Part shown: positions 23,642 through 31,287 of the stretch, in pieces
Layout of the letters: every line of letters begins with the position of its first letter
Position numbering within the stretch: the first letter of the stretch is position 1
Program-made: the position numbers and the translations under genes
Source of the DNA: an uncultured Elioraea sp.
GTDB taxonomy: Bacteria > Pseudomonadota > Alphaproteobacteria > Acetobacterales > Acetobacteraceae
Reading direction: 5' to 3'
Length of the DNA: 41,903 nt
NCBI GenBank assembly: GCA_937928775.1
Contig: CALFVI010000052.1
Span: 1-41,903 of the forward strand
The notes under the pieces: generated by a model
Told to the model about the DNA's origin: nothing
Seen by the model: the letters and a program-made list of their open reading frames with translations, nothing else
Database searches by the model: none

Positions 23642-23657
23642 TGGCACGCGGTTCGCT
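23642..23657 (+). promoter_or_regulatory. Sigma-54 promoter for flgI
   Basis: TGGCACGCGGTTCGCT matches TGGCACG-N4-TTGCW with a single mismatch (TCGC at -12). The GG/GC spacing is exact. Transcription would start near 23668, about 40 bases before the flgI ATG at 23709. Confidence 0.78.
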
Positions 23658-23708
23658 AACTCTTCGTTGCCGGAGGTCCGATCCGCCGACCACCCGTCGA
23701 GGAGTGCC

Positions 23709-24812
23709 ATGCGCCGCACCGCCCTTGCCATCCTGTTCTCCATTCTTGCGACCGCCGCGACAGCCCAGGTGCGGATTAAAGACATCGCCGACATTGAGGG
23801 CGTGCGCGACAATCAACTCGTTGGCTACGGCATTGTGGTCGGCCTCAACGGCACGGGCGATCGGCTCTCCTCCGCTGTGTTCACCCGCCAGAGCTTGATC
23901 GGCATGCTCGAACGCCTCGGCGTCAACACCCGCGATGAGGCAAACCGCCTCGACACGAAGAACGTCGCCGCGGTGATGGTGACCGCCGTACTCCCTGGCT
24001 TCGCCCGCCAGGGGTCGCGCATCGATGTGTCGGTCGCCGCGCTGGGCGACGCCACCAACCTCACCGGCGGCACACTCTTGGTCACGCCCCTGCTCGGCGC
24101 CGACGGCGAGGTGTACGCGGTCGCCCAAGGGCAGGTGACGACGGGCGCGATCGCCGCCCGGGGCGCAGCGCAAACCGTCACGCGCGGCGTGCCGACCGCC
24201 GGCCGCATCCCCTCAGGCGCCATCGTCGAACGCGAAACCGGCTTCGCTTTTGGCGAACGCCCCACCGTGCGGCTCGCCCTGCGCAACCCGGATCTCACCA
24301 CCGCCCGCCGCATCGCTGCCGCGATCAACGGCTTCGCCCGCTCCCCCGTCGCCACTGCGTCCGATCCGGGCACGGTCGTCGTCCGCCCTCCGCCTGGGCG
24401 GGAGAACGATCTCGTCGGCTTCCTCACCGACATCGAGCAGCTCCGCGTCGAGCCGGACCAGGTGGCGCGCGTGGTGATCGACGAGGCGAACGGGATCATC
24501 GTCATGGGCGCCAATGTGCGCATCAGCACCGTCGCCATCGCCCACGGCAACTTGACCATCCGGGTGACGGAAACGCCGCAGGTGAGCCAGCCCAACCCCT
24601 TCGGCCAGGGCGAGACCGTGGTGGTGCCGCGCACGGAGATCGAGATCAACGACCAGCAGAACCGCCGCCTCGGCATCGTGCGCGGCAACGTCACGCTGCA
24701 GGACCTCGTCTCCTCGTTGAACGCGCTCGGCGTTAGCCCGCGCGACATGATCCAGATCCTGCAGGCGATTCGCGCTGCCGGTGCGCTGCAGGCGGAACTG
24801 GAGGTGATGTGA
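23709..24812 (+). CDS. flgI: Flagellar P-ring protein FlgI
   Basis: Periplasmic P-ring subunit, 367 residues, the usual length. A signal peptide (1-19, ending ATAATA) precedes VRIKDIADIEGVRDNQLVGYGIVVGLNGTGD, core IEGVRDNQLVGYGIVVGLNG, the strongest FlgI signature. Further on come KNVAAVMVTAVLPGFARQG and the C-terminal LQDLVSSLNALGVSPRDMI. The ATG at 23709 has GGAG upstream. Its 3' end lies inside a 36-base sequence that is repeated 70 bases downstream, just before flgJ. It is transcribed from the sigma-54 site at 23642-23657. Confidence 0.97.
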   Translation: MRRTALAILFSILATAATAQVRIKDIADIEGVRDNQLVGYGIVVGLNGTGDRLSSAVFTRQSLIGMLERLGVNTRDEANRLDTKNVAAVMVTAVLPGFARQGSRIDVSVAALGDATNLTGGTLLVTPLLGADGEVYAVAQGQVTTGAIAARGAAQTVTRGVPTAGRIPSGAIVERETGFAFGERPTVRLALRNPDLTTARRIAAAINGFARSPVATASDPGTVVVRPPPGRENDLVGFLTDIEQLRVEPDQVARVVIDEANGIIVMGANVRISTVAIAHGNLTIRVTETPQVSQPNPFGQGETVVVPRTEIEINDQQNRRLGIVRGNVTLQDLVSSLNALGVSPRDMIQILQAIRAAGALQAELEVM

Positions 24813-24889
24813 TGCTCTCTTGGTTCGCATTGCCCCGTGGTTGCGGAGGTAGTCGCTGCAGGCGGAACTGGAGGTGATGTGATGCTCTC
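24784..24889 (+). repeat. 36-bp direct repeat at the flgI-flgJ junction
   Basis: Positions 24784-24819 and 24854-24889 are identical, separated by 34 unique bases. Each copy contains the end of flgI (GAGGTGATGTGA) overlapping an ATGCTCTC start. The ancestral junction was probably a TGATG overlap; the duplication moved flgJ to the second copy while keeping its ribosome-binding site. From the first ATG (24812) a frame of only 21 codons runs to a TGA at 24875-24877. Confidence 0.9.
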
Positions 24890-25190
24890 CCCTCTCCTCC
24901 CCCCCCTCTCCACCCCCAGCCTCACCGCCGCGGTCTCGCCTCCTGCGGCGCCCGACTTGCGCACCGCCAAGGCCGCGCGCGCGTTCGAAGCGATGGCGCT
25001 CAGCACGCTCCTGCAGCCGATGTTCGAGGGCCTGGGCAAGGGCGGGCCCTTCGGCGGTGGGGCGGCGGAAGCGATGTGGCGGCCCCTGTTGGTGAACGAG
25101 ATCGCGCGCGCGATCGCGGAGGCGGGCGGGCTCGGCATTGCGCGGATGGTGCTGCAACAGACGGGCGGGACAGAGGGAGGTAGGCGATGA
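24882..25190 (+). CDS. flgJ: Rod-binding protein, FlgJ N-terminal type
   Basis: Rod scaffold or cap protein of 102 residues corresponding only to the N-terminal domain of enteric FlgJ; there is no muramidase domain, as usual in alphaproteobacteria. The core AKAARAFEAMALSTLLQPMF and the C-terminal NEIARAIAEAGGLGIARMVLQQ fit the rod-binding family, and the N-terminus is a Pro/Ser/Leu-rich low-complexity stretch. The ATG at 24882 has GGAGGTG upstream, provided by the second copy of the 36-base repeat. The stop overlaps the next gene as ATGA. Confidence 0.85.
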   Translation: MLSPLLPPLSTPSLTAAVSPPAAPDLRTAKAARAFEAMALSTLLQPMFEGLGKGGPFGGGAAEAMWRPLLVNEIARAIAEAGGLGIARMVLQQTGGTEGGRR

Positions 25191-25585
25191 TTGCCGCCTT
25201 GGTCGCGTCCGCCGTCGCCCTCGCTGCCGTACTCGAGGAGGAGAATCGTGCCCTCGCCGCCCTCGACCTCGCCGCCGCCGCCGCGCTGGCAGAGCGAAAA
25301 CGGTCCGCCGTCGACCGGTTCGTCGCCGCCGAACAGACTCTGCGTAAGGCGGGAACCCGCGCCGCCGGTCATGAACGCGAATGCTTGAAGGATTTGGGCG
25401 AGCGGCTGAGCGCCCTCGCCGAAACCAATCGGCGCATGCTCGAACGCGCGATTGCAGCGCAGGATTCGCTGGTTCGTTTGCTGGTGGAGGGCGCACGCCC
25501 CAACGACGGGCGCTACGCCCCGGCCGGTAGCGGGCGGAGATCGAGGCCGCAGGACCACCCGCTCTCCCTCAGCGCCCAGCTCTGA
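25187..25585 (+). CDS. FlgN-like flagellar export chaperone
   Basis: A 132-residue helical protein with a coiled-coil-like body: VLEEENRALAALDLAAAAAL, ERKRSAVDRFVAAEQTLRKA, and LGERLSALAETNRRMLERAI. A disordered C-terminal tail ends PLSLSAQL. Length, heptad character and position after flgI-flgJ fit FlgN, which escorts the hook-filament junction proteins FlgK and FlgL, but the family is weakly conserved. Its ATG overlaps the flgJ stop (ATGA at 25187-25190). Confidence 0.65.
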   Translation: MIAALVASAVALAAVLEEENRALAALDLAAAAALAERKRSAVDRFVAAEQTLRKAGTRAAGHERECLKDLGERLSALAETNRRMLERAIAAQDSLVRLLVEGARPNDGRYAPAGSGRRSRPQDHPLSLSAQL

Positions 25586-25879
25586 CGGGGGGACCGGAAA
25601 AGACACTGGCAGGGGTCGGCACGCGGTATAGGCACGTGCCCTCGGCGATGATCCGCTCTGCCCCGTCACCGATTGGATGTCAGCCGGTCGGCGAGACATG
25701 CTTGCCCTTCGACGCGAACACGGCGGTCCGGGCAGGGGCGCTCCTGAGGGAGCGGTTCGGCGTGCTTGCCCTGGCGGCCGGCCAAGGCACCGGCGGCCGC
25801 CCCTGCCATGCTGCCCTGCCGCGGGAATGATCCTGAGCTTGCTTCCCCTTGGCTCGGTCGAGGGGTAAAGCGGCCGGCC
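25586..25879. other. Gene-free region between the flagellar and RibD-like operons (294 bp)
   Basis: This stretch holds a small hairpin, CGCTCC (25739-25744) and GGAGCG (25749-25754) with a 4-base loop and no T-run, which may end or attenuate transcription. A 64-residue open frame (25636-25830, GTG start) shows no recognisable similarity or ribosome-binding site and I do not call it. I see no clear promoter for the downstream operon. Confidence 0.5.
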
Positions 25880-26692
25880 ATGGATGGCGGGCAGCGCAGA
25901 GCCGATGCGGCGGCGATGTGGCGGGCGTTGATCGCGCGCCGCGGCGGCGGCCCGCGCGTGCTGCCAGAGCCGGCGGACGAAGACGCAGCGACCCTGAAGG
26001 CGCTGTTCGCTCCCCTCACCGAAGCGCCCTCATCCGCTGACGGCGTCCTCGTCTCCGCCCATCTCGCCCAGAGCTTGGATGGGCGGATCGCCACCCCCTC
26101 GGGCATGTCGCGCTGGATTAGTGGGGAGGCCGATCTCACGCACACCCACCGCATGCGTGCCTTGGCGCAGGCCGTGCTGGTTGGTGCCGGCACGGTGCGG
26201 GCGGATGATCCCCGCCTCACCGTCCGTCTCGTGCCAGGACCGAACCCGGTACGGATCGTTCTCGACCCTGAACGCCGGCTCGAGCACCACCGGACCGTGT
26301 TCCACGATGGCGAGGCGCCGACCTGGCTCGTCTGCGCCGCGGACAGCGCTAAGGCTCCTCCGCCCGGCCACGCCGAGCTCATCCCCGTGCCGCGTGACGC
26401 GAGGGGCATCGACCTCGCCGCCCTGCTGCGCACGCTGCGGGAGCGCGGGATCACTCACCTCTTCGTCGAGGGCGGGGGGGTTACGGTGGGGCGCTTCCTC
26501 GCCGCCGGACTGATCGACCGCCTTCACATCGCGGTCGCTCCTCTGCTGCTTGGCTGCGGCGTGCCGGCCCTGCAACTGCCTGAGATTGCCGCCCCAGAGG
26601 ATGGCGTGCGCTTCGAGGTCGCGCTGCATCGCCTCGGCGAGGACGTGCTGTTCGACTGCGCGATCGCGCGCCGACGCCCAAGATGGCGCTGA
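25880..26692 (+). CDS. Stand-alone RibD C-terminal (DHFR-fold) reductase
   Basis: A 270-residue protein of the RibD reductase/dihydrofolate reductase superfamily. The family pattern is clear: HLAQSLDGRIATPSGMSRWI, RALAQAVLVGAGTVRADDPRLT, VRIVLDPERRL and LFVEGGGVTVGRFLAAGLID. It lacks the zinc deaminase domain of bifunctional RibD, so it probably reduces a pyrimidine or pterin-like substrate with NADPH but is not a full riboflavin enzyme. I chose the ATG at 25880 because similarity starts soon after. It overlaps the next gene by 10 bases and heads a compact operon of five to seven genes. Substrate unknown. Confidence 0.8.
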   Translation: MDGGQRRADAAAMWRALIARRGGGPRVLPEPADEDAATLKALFAPLTEAPSSADGVLVSAHLAQSLDGRIATPSGMSRWISGEADLTHTHRMRALAQAVLVGAGTVRADDPRLTVRLVPGPNPVRIVLDPERRLEHHRTVFHDGEAPTWLVCAADSAKAPPPGHAELIPVPRDARGIDLAALLRTLRERGITHLFVEGGGVTVGRFLAAGLIDRLHIAVAPLLLGCGVPALQLPEIAAPEDGVRFEVALHRLGEDVLFDCAIARRRPRWR

Positions 26693-27663
26693 CCGCCCGC
26701 GCCTTCTGGACCGTCGCCCCCGCCCGCGGCGAACTCCGGGTCGAGCCCCTCTCGGCACCGGAGCCGGAGCAGGTCCTGGTGCGCGCCCTCGCCTCAGGCG
26801 TCTCGCGCGGCACCGAAGCCCTCGTCTTCGCCGGACGCGTGCCAGCAAGCGAATGGCGCCGCATGCGCTGCCCCTTCCAGGCCGGCGATTTCCCCTTCCC
26901 CGTCAAGTACGGCTACGCCGCGGTCGGCGTGGTCGAGGCGGGGCCCGCGCCACTGGTCGGGCGACGCGTGTTCTGCCTCCATCCGCACCAGGACCGTTTC
27001 GTCGTCCCCGCCGCCGCGGTCGTTCCCGTCCCTGATGCCGTGCCGACGAACCGTGCCGTGCTCGCCGCCAACATGGAGACGGCGCTGAACGTGGTGTGGG
27101 ACGCCGCACCCCTGCCTGGCGAACGCGCCGTGGTCGTAGGCGCGGGCGTGGTCGGGCTGCTCGTCGCCTTCCTTCTCTCCCGCTTTCCCGCCCTCGCCGT
27201 CACCGTCGTCGATCGCGACCCGGCAAAGGAAGCCCCCTGCCGCGCCTTGGGCCTCGCCTTCGCCGCGCCAGAGGCCGCCCCGCGCGAGGCCGACCTCGTC
27301 GTGCACGCTTCGGGCGCAGCAGAGGCGCTGGCCCAGGCCCTTGATCTTCTCGCATTCGAGGGGAGGCTGATCGAGGCCTCCTGGTTCGGCGACACGCCGG
27401 TCACGCTGCCGCTTGGCGGCGCCTTCCATGCGCGGCGTCTGAGCCTGATCTCCTCCCAGGTTGGGTCGGTCGCCCCCCGCATGCGGGGACGGCGCACGCA
27501 CGCCGACCGGCTCGTCCTCGCCCTCGCCTTGCTTGACGACACCCGCCTCGATGCGCTGCTGGATGGGCCGTCTCGCTTCGAGGATCTTCCCGACACGATG
27601 GCGCGGCTCGCCGCCTCCCCCGGCGCGCTGTGCCATGTCGTGCAATACGACCCCTGCCCCTGA
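26683..27663 (+). CDS. MDR-superfamily oxidoreductase lacking zinc ligands
   Basis: A 326-residue medium-chain dehydrogenase/reductase. The N-terminal GroES-like part has ASGVSRGTEALVF (S41 where zinc enzymes have Cys; E45 kept) and PVKYGYAAVGVVEAG, where the usual GHE zinc-ligand motif is absent. The Rossmann part has GAGVVG (153-158) and VVDRD with D177 at the end of strand 2, suggesting NAD(H). The C-terminal SLISSQVGSVAP is common in BchC-like and sorbitol-dehydrogenase-like members. It is often annotated as zinc alcohol dehydrogenase, but the catalytic zinc site appears lost. It overlaps the RibD-like gene and precedes the PTPS-like gene by 23 bases. Confidence 0.78.
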   Translation: MALTARAFWTVAPARGELRVEPLSAPEPEQVLVRALASGVSRGTEALVFAGRVPASEWRRMRCPFQAGDFPFPVKYGYAAVGVVEAGPAPLVGRRVFCLHPHQDRFVVPAAAVVPVPDAVPTNRAVLAANMETALNVVWDAAPLPGERAVVVGAGVVGLLVAFLLSRFPALAVTVVDRDPAKEAPCRALGLAFAAPEAAPREADLVVHASGAAEALAQALDLLAFEGRLIEASWFGDTPVTLPLGGAFHARRLSLISSQVGSVAPRMRGRRTHADRLVLALALLDDTRLDALLDGPSRFEDLPDTMARLAASPGALCHVVQYDPCP

Positions 27664-27686
27664 CCCGAAGGACGAAGGACCCCACC

Positions 27687-28088
27687 GTGTTCAGCCTGAC
27701 CGTGATGGACCACGTGATGATCGCGCACTCGTTCGAAGGCGAGATCTTCGGCCCTGCGCAACGTCTGCACGGCGCGACCTACACGGTGGAGGCGGAGTTC
27801 CGCGTCCCCTCGCTCGACGAACACGGGCTTGTGGTCGACATCGGGCTCGCGCGCGCCGAACTTCGCCGCGCGCTGGACACGTTTGACTACCGCAACCTCG
27901 ACGAGCTCCCGCAATTCGCCGGAACGAACACCACCACCGAGTTCATGGCCGCCCACATCCACGCCCTGCTCGCCGCCGCGCTGAAGGACGGACGGCTTGG
28001 CGAAGGCGGGCGGCGGGTGACGGCACTCAAGGTGCTGCTGCGCGAAAGCCCCCTTGCCTGGGCCGCCTACGAAGCCCCGATCGCATGA
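27687..28088 (+). CDS. Degenerate 6-pyruvoyl-tetrahydropterin synthase/QueD-family protein
   Basis: A 133-residue T-fold protein of the PTPS/QueD family. The GTG at 27687 is preceded by GAAGGA and gives the family N-terminus MFSLTVMDHVMIAHSFEG. H14 and H28 of the zinc site remain, but the third zinc His is A30 (HGAT instead of HGHx), the catalytic Cys position is A24 and the catalytic His position is Y68 (FDYRNL instead of LDHxxL). The pterin-anchoring Glu is kept as E85 (NTTTEFMAAHI). It therefore probably binds a pterin-like ring without classical PTPS or QueD chemistry. The stop overlaps the glycosyltransferase start (ATGA). Confidence 0.8.
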   Translation: MFSLTVMDHVMIAHSFEGEIFGPAQRLHGATYTVEAEFRVPSLDEHGLVVDIGLARAELRRALDTFDYRNLDELPQFAGTNTTTEFMAAHIHALLAAALKDGRLGEGGRRVTALKVLLRESPLAWAAYEAPIA

Positions 28089-29158
28089 GCGTGCTTGCCG
28101 AGGCGCCCCTCTCCGTCGCGCTGATGGTTCCAGGCCCGATCGACACCGTCTCCGGCGGCTACGGCTACGATCGGCGGATCCTCGCCGGCCTTGCTCGGGC
28201 CGGCCATCGCGTGCGCGCAGTGGAACTCGCTGGCCGCCACCCGCTGCCGGACGACCGCGCCGAGGACGCGGCCTTGACGGCGATCGCCTCTCTCACACCA
28301 GAGGAGATCGCGGTGATCGACGGGCTCTGCCTGCCCTCATTCGGCCCGGCGGCGGAGGCGATCGCCGCCCGCCACACTGTTGGGCTCATCCATCATCCAA
28401 CTCCGCTGGAAAAGGGGCTGGCGGAGCTGGAGGCCGCGCGTTTGCGGGAGAAAGAGGCCCGTCTGCTCCCCTTGCTCTCCCGCCTGATTGCGACCAGCCG
28501 CGCGACCGCCGACCGTCTCGCCGAGATGGGGATTGCGCGCACACGCATCGGAGTCGTCGAACCCGGCACCGATCCCGCCCCGCGCGCGGAAGGATCGGGC
28601 AACGGCAGCTGCGCCATCCTCTCCATCGGCGCCTGCGTGCCGCGCAAGGGGCACGACTTGCTCCTCCGCGCTCTCGCCCGGCTGTTCGATCTCGACTGGC
28701 ATCTGACGATCGTCGGCTCGCTGACCCGCGACCCGGTGCATGCGCGGGGCCTGGCCGCTCTCGCTGAGGAGCTCGCCATCGCTGGGCGCGTCACCTTCGC
28801 TGGCGAAATCGAGGACAGCGCCCTCGAGGAGCTGTGGCAGCGGACGGACGTGTTCGCGCTCGCCACCTGGTTCGAAGGCTATGGCATGGCAGTTGCCGAG
28901 GCGCTGGCGCGCGGCATTCCCTGCGCCATCACCGCCGGCGGTGCGGTGGCCGATCTCGTTCCGCCGGAGGCGGGCGTGGTTGTTCCCGCTGGAGATTGGC
29001 AGGCGCTGTCGCGTGCGATGCGACGGTTGATCTTCGACACCGACCTCCGCCGCCGCATGGGCGACGCCGCGTTCGCTGCTGGCCAGCGCCTGCCGCGCTG
29101 GGAGGATCAAGCCTCTCGTTTCGCGGCGGAACTGCGCGTCGCTCTCAGCGCCCGATGA
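28085..29158 (+). CDS. Glycosyltransferase family 4
   Basis: A 357-residue GT-B retaining glycosyltransferase. The N-terminal domain has the glycine-rich acceptor loop SGGYGYDRRILAGLARAGHRV, core GGYGYDRRILAGL. The C-terminal domain has ACVPRKGHDLLL (RKG 187-189) and the EX7E motif E264-E272 in WFEGYGMAVAEALARGIP. There is no membrane segment or signal peptide. It is ATGA-coupled to the PTPS-like gene upstream and to the methyltransferase downstream, so its acceptor may be the product of the same operon rather than a surface polysaccharide. Donor sugar unknown. Confidence 0.87.
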   Translation: MSVLAEAPLSVALMVPGPIDTVSGGYGYDRRILAGLARAGHRVRAVELAGRHPLPDDRAEDAALTAIASLTPEEIAVIDGLCLPSFGPAAEAIAARHTVGLIHHPTPLEKGLAELEAARLREKEARLLPLLSRLIATSRATADRLAEMGIARTRIGVVEPGTDPAPRAEGSGNGSCAILSIGACVPRKGHDLLLRALARLFDLDWHLTIVGSLTRDPVHARGLAALAEELAIAGRVTFAGEIEDSALEELWQRTDVFALATWFEGYGMAVAEALARGIPCAITAGGAVADLVPPEAGVVVPAGDWQALSRAMRRLIFDTDLRRRMGDAAFAAGQRLPRWEDQASRFAAELRVALSAR

Positions 29159-30012
29159 GCGAGACCTTCTCGGCCGACTGGCTTTCCCTGCGCGAGCCTT
29201 TCGACCGGGTGGCGCGTTCGGCCAAGCTTGCCGCAGCACTTGCCTCGGCGCTGCCAACGCGGCCCAGGCTGATCGACCTCGGCGCGGGCACAGGCTCGCT
29301 CTTCCGCTGGCTCGCCCCGCTACTTGCGCGGGCTCAGGCCTGGACGCTGGTCGATGCCGATGCCGCCTTGCTGGACGAAGCCTTTTTCCGCATCGCGACG
29401 TGGGCGGAAGCAAACGGTTACCGCGTCACCACGCCGGGGCGGGCGATGCTTGTGCACACGCCGCACGGGGCGTGGCGAGTCGAGGCTTTGGCCCAAGATC
29501 TTGCCACTACCCCGGAGCGTCTTCCGCTGCGCGAACACGACGCCGTCGTCTGCTCCGCGTTGCTCGACCTCGTCTCCGCGCCCTGGCTGGAGGCGCTGGC
29601 CTCCGCCATCCGTTCGCCGTTCGCCGCCTTTCTCTCTGTTGACGGCCGCGAGGTCTGGCTGCCGCGCCATGCCGATGATCGTCTGCTCGCCCGGGCCTTC
29701 GCGCGCGATATGGGGCGGGACAAGGGATTCGGCCCCGCGCTTGGGCCGCGCGCGCCGGCGCATGCGCTGCGTCTCTTTTCAGCGCGCGGCCATCGGGTAC
29801 TGTCGGCGCCGTCGGATTGGATCATTCCGCGCGTGGGCCACGCCATGCTGAGGGCGATGGTGACTGGCCATGCTGCCGCGGCGGCCGCCGCCCTTCCTGC
29901 AGCCGCTGACCGCATCGACGCGTGGCGCGAACGGAGGCTCGATCAGATCGCGCGCGGCCGGCTCGCGCTGCGGATCGGCCATCGCGACCTTCTCGCCCTG
30001 CCCCGGAGCTAA
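29155..30012 (+). CDS. Class I SAM-dependent methyltransferase
   Basis: A 285-residue methyltransferase with motif I as LIDLGAGTGSLFRW (D41-G47) and motif II-like WTLVDADAALLDEAF. The downstream segment EHDAVVCSALLDLVSAPWLEAL, core DAVVCSALLDLV, occupies the motif IV position. The C-terminal third is helical and Ala/Arg-rich without known motif. The ATG overlaps the glycosyltransferase stop (ATGA at 29155-29158), and otnK starts 3 bases after its TAA. The acceptor is unknown; a small molecule made by the operon is the simplest guess. Confidence 0.83.
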   Translation: MSETFSADWLSLREPFDRVARSAKLAAALASALPTRPRLIDLGAGTGSLFRWLAPLLARAQAWTLVDADAALLDEAFFRIATWAEANGYRVTTPGRAMLVHTPHGAWRVEALAQDLATTPERLPLREHDAVVCSALLDLVSAPWLEALASAIRSPFAAFLSVDGREVWLPRHADDRLLARAFARDMGRDKGFGPALGPRAPAHALRLFSARGHRVLSAPSDWIIPRVGHAMLRAMVTGHAAAAAAALPAAADRIDAWRERRLDQIARGRLALRIGHRDLLALPRS

Positions 30013-30015
30013 GCG

Positions 30016-31287
30016 ATGCCCATCCTCGGCGCGATCGCCGACGACGTCACCGGCGCGACCGACCTCGCCGCCATGCTGGTGAATGCCGGCGCGCGCACGG
30101 TGCAGCTGCTCGGCGTACCCCCCGCAGACGCGGAGTCCCCAGACGCCGATGCGGTGGTCGTGTCTCTGAAGTCGCGCACCGCACCCGTCGCCTGGGCGGT
30201 CACCGACTCGCTCGCATCGCTGGACCGCCTCCTTGGCTGGGACGCGCGCACGATCTACTTCAAGGTCTGTTCCACGTTCGATTCCACCGATCGCGGCAAC
30301 ATCGGCCCGGTGGCCGATGCGCTGCGCGAGGCCCTCGGGACGCGCCTCGTCCCCGTCTGTCCCGCCTTTCCCGCCAACGGGCGCACCGTCTACCAGGGCC
30401 ATCTCTTCGTCGGCACGGCGCTTTTGAACGAGAGCGGGATGGAGAACCATCCGCTGACCCCGATGCGTGATGCCAACCTCGTGCGCGTACTCGGACGACA
30501 GACGCGCGAGAGAGTGGGGCTCGTCCCATTCGCCACCGTCGAGCGTGGCGTGGAGGCGGTGCGCGCGGCTCTCGCGGCGCTGGAGAACGACAGCGTCGCC
30601 TACGCCATTCTCGATTCGGTGTCAGACGCCCAACTCGCCACCCTCGGCGAAGCAATCGCCGACTATCGGCTCATGGTCGGGGGCTCGGGCCTCGCCCTCG
30701 GCCTGCCGGCGGCGTGGCGCCGCCGAGGCTGGCTCTCCGCCCGCGGCGACGCGGCGCGCCTGCCGCACGTGCCCGGCCGCGCCGCCATCCTGGCGGGCAG
30801 TTGCTCGCGCACCACGCTCGCGCAAGTGGCGCAGGCCCGCGCATGCTTCGCCTCCTTCGCGCTCGACCCTCTCGCGCATCCCGACGCCGACGCCCTCGCC
30901 GCCGCGGCGATCGACTGGAGCGACCGACAGGCGGCGGAACCGACACTCCTTATCTACGCCTCAGCATCGCCTGAGCGGGTGGCAGAGGTGCAGGCCGTGC
31001 TTGGACGTGACCGGGCGGGCGAAATCATCGAGCAGGCTTTTGCCACGATCGCGGAAGCCCTGGTGGCGCGTGGCGTGCGCCGCCTCATCGTGGCAGGAGG
31101 CGAAACCTCTGGCGCCGTCGTCTCTCGCCTCGGGCTCGCCCGCCTCGTCATCGGTCCCACAATCGATCCCGGCGTGCCCTGGACCTTCGCCCCGGAACGC
31201 GATCTGTTGCTCGCTCTGAAGAGCGGCAATTTCGGGACCACCGACTTCTTCACCAAGGCGCTCACCATGCTGGAGGCGAGGCCATGA
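30016..31287 (+). CDS. otnK: 3-oxo-tetronate kinase (four-carbon acid sugar kinase)
   Basis: DUF1537 kinase of 423 residues. It begins with the family motif GAIADDVTGATDLA (5-18) and has PAFPANGRTVYQGHLFV, SGMENHPLTPM and the C-terminal ATP-binding IVAGGETSGAVV. OtnK phosphorylates 3-oxo-tetronate so that OtnC can decarboxylate it to dihydroxyacetone phosphate, in the breakdown of threonate- or erythronate-like acids. It is ATGA-coupled to otnC and only 3 bases after the methyltransferase, so it is probably in the same transcript as the unusual operon upstream. Confidence 0.92.
   Translation: MPILGAIADDVTGATDLAAMLVNAGARTVQLLGVPPADAESPDADAVVVSLKSRTAPVAWAVTDSLASLDRLLGWDARTIYFKVCSTFDSTDRGNIGPVADALREALGTRLVPVCPAFPANGRTVYQGHLFVGTALLNESGMENHPLTPMRDANLVRVLGRQTRERVGLVPFATVERGVEAVRAALAALENDSVAYAILDSVSDAQLATLGEAIADYRLMVGGSGLALGLPAAWRRRGWLSARGDAARLPHVPGRAAILAGSCSRTTLAQVAQARACFASFALDPLAHPDADALAAAAIDWSDRQAAEPTLLIYASASPERVAEVQAVLGRDRAGEIIEQAFATIAEALVARGVRRLIVAGGETSGAVVSRLGLARLVIGPTIDPGVPWTFAPERDLLLALKSGNFGTTDFFTKALTMLEARP

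Noticed and set aside
24812..24877. A 21-codon frame starting at the first copy of the flgI-flgJ repeat
   Set aside because: It is created by the 36-base duplication and has no recognisable content; I treat it as a by-product, not a gene.
23825..25699. A 624-residue open frame on the minus strand opposite flgI-flgJ-flgN-like
   Set aside because: It is an antisense shadow of well-conserved flagellar genes; its translation is Arg/Ser/Pro-rich without any domain.
25636..25830. A 64-residue GTG-started frame between the flgN-like gene and the RibD-like gene
   Set aside because: No ribosome-binding site, no similarity that I recognise, and composition like non-coding GC-rich DNA.
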